Of a DNA stretch of 7,872 nt, positions 5,540 to 7,872 are shown in pieces (position 1 is the stretch's first letter; the number at the start of each line of letters is the position of its first letter). The notes beneath the pieces were generated by a model, which saw only the letters and a list, made by a program, of their open reading frames with translations, was not told the origin of the DNA and made no database searches. This DNA comes from Paludibacter sp. (GTDB taxonomy: Bacteria; Bacteroidota; Bacteroidia; Bacteroidales; Paludibacteraceae). Where the stretch lies: NCBI GenBank assembly GCA_031284665.1, contig JAITXR010000375.1:1-7872 (forward strand), in the 5' to 3' direction. A program made the translations under genes and the position numbers.

Positions 5540-6700
5540 ATGCTGATAATTTTAGCCGACGATTTAACAGGTGCTGCCGAAATAGCGGGCGTATGTTTGC
5601 GATACGGTTTGCAGCCGCATTTTGAATTTGAACGCGCTGCAAAAATAAAATATGCCATTTCGGCTAAATATGAAACGCCTGATTTTGAAAAAAACGAGGT
5701 GCTAATTATTGCTACAAACATCCGCACTACGGCTGATTATTCGGCAATAAGTGCAATTTCGGAATTTATCGCCAAACAAGTGGATATTCAACTTTTTGTT
5801 AAAATAGATTCGCTTATTCGTGGTGATATATTATCTATAATTCAGGCAATTACGCAAATAATTCCAAAGGACAAAATTTTTATTCTTCCTGCAAACCCCG
5901 AAACAGGGCGCGTAATTTCAAACGGCGATTATTGTATTAACGGTGTAAAGATTGAAAATACGCCTTTTGCCAATGAATTTAATTTGAGCCGCCGAACGTC
6001 GAATGTGAGGGAGATAATTACTTTCGGTCATAGTGCAAGCAGTGTTTGTGAAAAATTAGTTTTGCCCGATTTACTATCGAACGATGATTATTTCACAAAT
6101 GCTAATCTGTTGAGTAAAAACGATTTGGCGGTGGGAGGCTCTGTGTTTTTTGAAGCGTATTTGCGCACAATTTTTCAAAATCTAAAACAAGTAGAAACGT
6201 CTAAATCGCAATTATACAATAAAAAAGTGTTGATGCTTTGTGGTAGTTACAGTAGTCAAAGTCGTGATTTTGTGGTAAATACAACAGATTTTTACAAGCA
6301 AATAATTCCGCACGCCGATATTGCATTATTGCTCAACGATAAGGAAAAGATGCAGATTTTTACTGACGAAATTGCCGAGAAAATCAAGAAAAATAATCGT
6401 CTGCTTGTGGCAATCGAACAGCGAGAACAGCATTTTGGCAGTGCAACAACAATTGAAAAATTATTTGCAACAATTTGTAAAAATCTGCTGGCAAGGCAAT
6501 TTATCGACCATCTTTTTATCGAAGGTGGCTCTACAGCCTACGCCTGCCTTGCGGAATGTGAAATCGATACACTTCTGCCTGAGTATGAGCATAGTAGGGG
6601 AGTAGTTCAATTCCGAGTGCCGCAATACCGCGATTTGCATATCACCCTCAAACCCGGAAGTTACCGATGGGATGTTAATTTATTCGCCGATGCGGGGTGA
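5540..6700 (+). CDS. Four-carbon acid sugar kinase family protein (DUF1537/OtnK-like)
   Basis: The 386 residues match the family in order. LADDLTGAAEIAG (5-17) is the N-terminal signature with the Asp pair. FVKIDSLIRGD (86-96) corresponds to the K-x-D-S-x-x-R-G motif that binds the sugar acid. LPANPETGRVISNG (116-129) is the typical A-x-P-x-x-G-R-x-x-x-x-G. In the C-terminal nucleotide-binding domain, CGSYSSQSRD (234-243), FIEGGSTAY (326-334) and LKPGSYRW (370-377) match the family's GS-x-S, GG-x-T and LKPG positions. Known members phosphorylate D-erythronate, D-threonate or 3-oxo-isoapionate type acids in the cytoplasm and usually sit with PdxA2-like dehydrogenases and aldolases. None is visible here, so the substrate is open. 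The start is the ATG at 5540, directly after a 14-bp AT palindrome (5524-5537); no longer in-frame start is better. The length is near the family norm, with no frameshift. A strong terminator follows. Confidence 0.88.
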   Translation: MLIILADDLTGAAEIAGVCLRYGLQPHFEFERAAKIKYAISAKYETPDFEKNEVLIIATNIRTTADYSAISAISEFIAKQVDIQLFVKIDSLIRGDILSIIQAITQIIPKDKIFILPANPETGRVISNGDYCINGVKIENTPFANEFNLSRRTSNVREIITFGHSASSVCEKLVLPDLLSNDDYFTNANLLSKNDLAVGGSVFFEAYLRTIFQNLKQVETSKSQLYNKKVLMLCGSYSSQSRDFVVNTTDFYKQIIPHADIALLLNDKEKMQIFTDEIAEKIKKNNRLLVAIEQREQHFGSATTIEKLFATICKNLLARQFIDHLFIEGGSTAYACLAECEIDTLLPEYEHSRGVVQFRVPQYRDLHITLKPGSYRWDVNLFADAG

Positions 6701-6718
6701 ATGCTATACGGTGCACGG

Positions 6719-6764
6719 AAAGACTACTAATTCGGATGTTAATCACTTAATCAGTAGTCTTTTT
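6719..6764 (+). terminator. Intrinsic terminator of the kinase gene
   Basis: Perfect 10-bp arms AAAGACTACT (6719-6728) and AGTAGTCTTT (6753-6762) run into a short T-tract, 18 bp after the kinase stop codon. The 24-nt loop holds TTAATCACTTAA, which may fold further. The mirrored sequence also has A's at the other end, so weak termination in the other direction is possible, although no minus-strand gene arrives here. Confidence 0.75.
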
Positions 6765-6771
6765 ATTAACA

Positions 6772-6795
6772 ATTAACCATTAATCATTAACCATT
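6772..6795. repeat. 7-bp tandem repeat (ATTAACC)
   Basis: Three head-to-tail heptamers ATTAACC, ATTAATC and ATTAACC, plus a partial ATT, lie between the terminator and the next promoter. Similar ATTAACC runs are familiar from intergenic DNA of this phylum (recollection). No function is evident. Confidence 0.6.
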
Positions 6796-6823
6796 TTTTT
6801 TATAATCATTGTTTTATTACCCA

Positions 6824-6837
6824 AAAGTAATTACTTT
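6824..6837. promoter_or_regulatory. 14-bp perfect palindrome upstream of the imelysin promoter (possible operator)
   Basis: AAAGTAATTACTTT is perfectly self-complementary and lies 38 bp upstream of the -33 TTG. Its symmetry and placement suit a binding site for a dimeric regulator, either an activator site or part of an upstream control region. It does not match the classical Fur box. In AT-rich DNA a chance palindrome of this size is not negligible. Confidence 0.35.
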
Positions 6838-6875
6838 CCATTAGTATTTATTATTTTTTTACCTTTTATTTGTGA

Positions 6876-6906
6876 TTGTGAGGGTTATTTTATGGTGCTA
6901 CTTTTG
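6876..6906 (+). promoter_or_regulatory. Bacteroidota-type promoter for the imelysin gene
   Basis: TTG at 6876-6878, a 20-bp spacer and TACTTTTG at 6899-6906 form a full match to the phylum consensus. Transcription would start around 6911-6914, giving a leader of about 35 nt. The leader is A-rich (AAACAAATCATAAACATAAATC) without a Shine-Dalgarno, as expected for highly expressed genes in this phylum. Confidence 0.8.
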
Positions 6907-6946
6907 CATAAAAAATTTATTAAACAAATCATAAACATAAATCATT

Positions 6947-7872
6947 ATGCAAAAAATTATTTTTTCTTTTATTGTTTTATCACTTACAGCCTTTGGATTT
7001 TATTCGTGTAATCCAAAAGAGGAAATAGGAGAGAGTGAAAATCTCATCCTTTTAGAACAACTTGTGCCGAAGTATATTGACAACACTATTATCCCAACTT
7101 ACGAAACAATGGCAACATACGCTATTGAATTGGAAGAGGCGTTGGTAACTTTGAAATCATCAAAAACTGACGAAAATGTAATTGCCGCTTGCAACCTTTG
7201 GATTTTATCGCGCAAATATTGGGAACAAAGCGAAGCCTTTCTTTATGGTGCTGCTGCCGATTTTGGTATCGACCCACATATTGATACCTGGCCTCTCGAC
7301 CGCGAAGAGTTAAAGGCAGAACTTACTAACAACGCACACTTGGCAAGTATGGCGGCTGATGACGGTGCTGCTTGGGCAGGAGAAAAACTTGGACCCGGAT
7401 TACTTGGATTTCACGCAGTTGAATACGTTTTGTTTGCAGATGGATTGCCAAAATCTGCCGCGCAAATTCCTGCCGATGAACTTATTTATGCCATTGCTGT
7501 TGCCGGCGATTTGAGAAATCAATGTATTCGTCTTGAGGCGGCTTGGGCTGGATATGATAATGTATCGCCTGAAAAACAAGAAATTATCGACGAATTTGAA
7601 CTCGGTATTACTTTTGGTAATGGGAAAAATTATGGCGACAATATGAAAAATGCAGGAAAAGCAGGTAGCACTTACAATTCTTTTACCGATGCCGCTGAGG
7701 ATATTATTCAAGGTTGCATTGATATTGCCGACGAAGTTGCAACAATGAAAATCGGTAAACCGTCGTCGCACGACGATATTAATTATATCGAATCACCATA
7801 CAGTTACAACTCAATTGTAGATTTTATCGGCAATATCGAAAGTATCCGTAACGCTTATCTGGGTGGAACAAC
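6947..7872 (+). CDS. Imelysin-family (M75-like) lipoprotein, 3' end outside the window
   Basis: The frame is open for 308 codons from the ATG at 6947 to the window edge. The signal MQKIIFSFIVLSLTAFGFYS precedes Cys21 (lipobox FYS|C), so it is a lipoprotein. The mature end reads C-N-P-K-E-E, where K-E-E at +4 to +6 matches the K-(D/E)2 surface-export signal described in Bacteroidota, so a place on the outer face of the outer membrane is plausible. LLGFHAVEYVLF (152-163) holds the family G-x-H-x-x-E motif (Gly154, His156, Glu159). Two helical-repeat-like halves are expected; the second opens with IESPYSYNSIVDFIGNIES (281-299), typical of Bacteroidota imelysins. Known members are iron-regulated outer-membrane or periplasmic proteins (IrpA, ICMP, EfeO-like relatives); peptidase activity is doubtful for many, and iron or heme handling is the usual guess. 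Its own strong promoter and the upstream terminator make it the first gene of a new unit that continues to the right. Confidence 0.9.
   Translation, partial: MQKIIFSFIVLSLTAFGFYSCNPKEEIGESENLILLEQLVPKYIDNTIIPTYETMATYAIELEEALVTLKSSKTDENVIAACNLWILSRKYWEQSEAFLYGAAADFGIDPHIDTWPLDREELKAELTNNAHLASMAADDGAAWAGEKLGPGLLGFHAVEYVLFADGLPKSAAQIPADELIYAIAVAGDLRNQCIRLEAAWAGYDNVSPEKQEIIDEFELGITFGNGKNYGDNMKNAGKAGSTYNSFTDAAEDIIQGCIDIADEVATMKIGKPSSHDDINYIESPYSYNSIVDFIGNIESIRNAYLGGT

Noticed and set aside
7400..7771. 123-codon minus-strand ORF at the right edge
   Set aside because: It is antisense to the imelysin reading frame, which carries clear family motifs and a promoter.

Overview
The window looks like a chromosomal stretch of an AT-rich member of the Bacteroidota, probably Bacteroidales-like. 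Three lines of evidence support this. Two clear promoters match the Bacteroidota consensus (a TTG near -33 and TAnnTTTG near -7) and are followed by A-rich leaders without a clear Shine-Dalgarno. The serine hydroxymethyltransferase carries a form of the family typical of that phylum. The secreted and lipoprotein signals also fit (FG|Q signal cleavage; Cys-N-P-K-E-E after a lipobox). The placement is inferred from these features, not from a database search.

Layout. On the minus strand, positions 1-208 hold the N-terminal part of a GNAT acetyltransferase. Next to it, at 251-346, is a 31-codon ORF that is almost entirely a signal peptide. A 15-bp tandem repeat (438-497) sits just behind the stop of glyA (506-1786, minus). 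The 610-bp divergent gap between glyA and the next gene (1787-2396) is rich in palindromes. Its main feature is a composite element at 1953-2112 made of two ~70-bp modular units in inverted orientation. A textbook promoter then drives a cytoplasmic GH31 alpha-glycosidase of the YicI/alpha-xylosidase type (2397-4616). It is followed by an unrecognised lipoprotein (4689-5354), a hairpin-rich spacer, and a four-carbon acid sugar kinase-like protein (DUF1537 family, 5540-6700) that ends in a good intrinsic terminator. The last gene, from 6947 to beyond the window edge, is an imelysin-family lipoprotein with its own strong promoter.

How the genes relate. I see no tight operon: the gaps are 70-600 bp and most genes seem to be separate units. 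GlyA is one-carbon housekeeping metabolism. The GH31 enzyme and the DUF1537 kinase both fit carbohydrate or sugar-acid catabolism in the cytoplasm, but nothing shows that they share a pathway. The imelysin lipoprotein suggests envelope work, often linked to iron or heme in this family.

I found no convincing multi-gene novel system, CRISPR array, tRNA, rRNA or transposase. The most unusual content is non-coding: the modular inverted-repeat element, a nested inverted repeat overlapping the GH31 promoter, a run of small hairpins at 5376-5474, and the signal-peptide-only micro-ORF.
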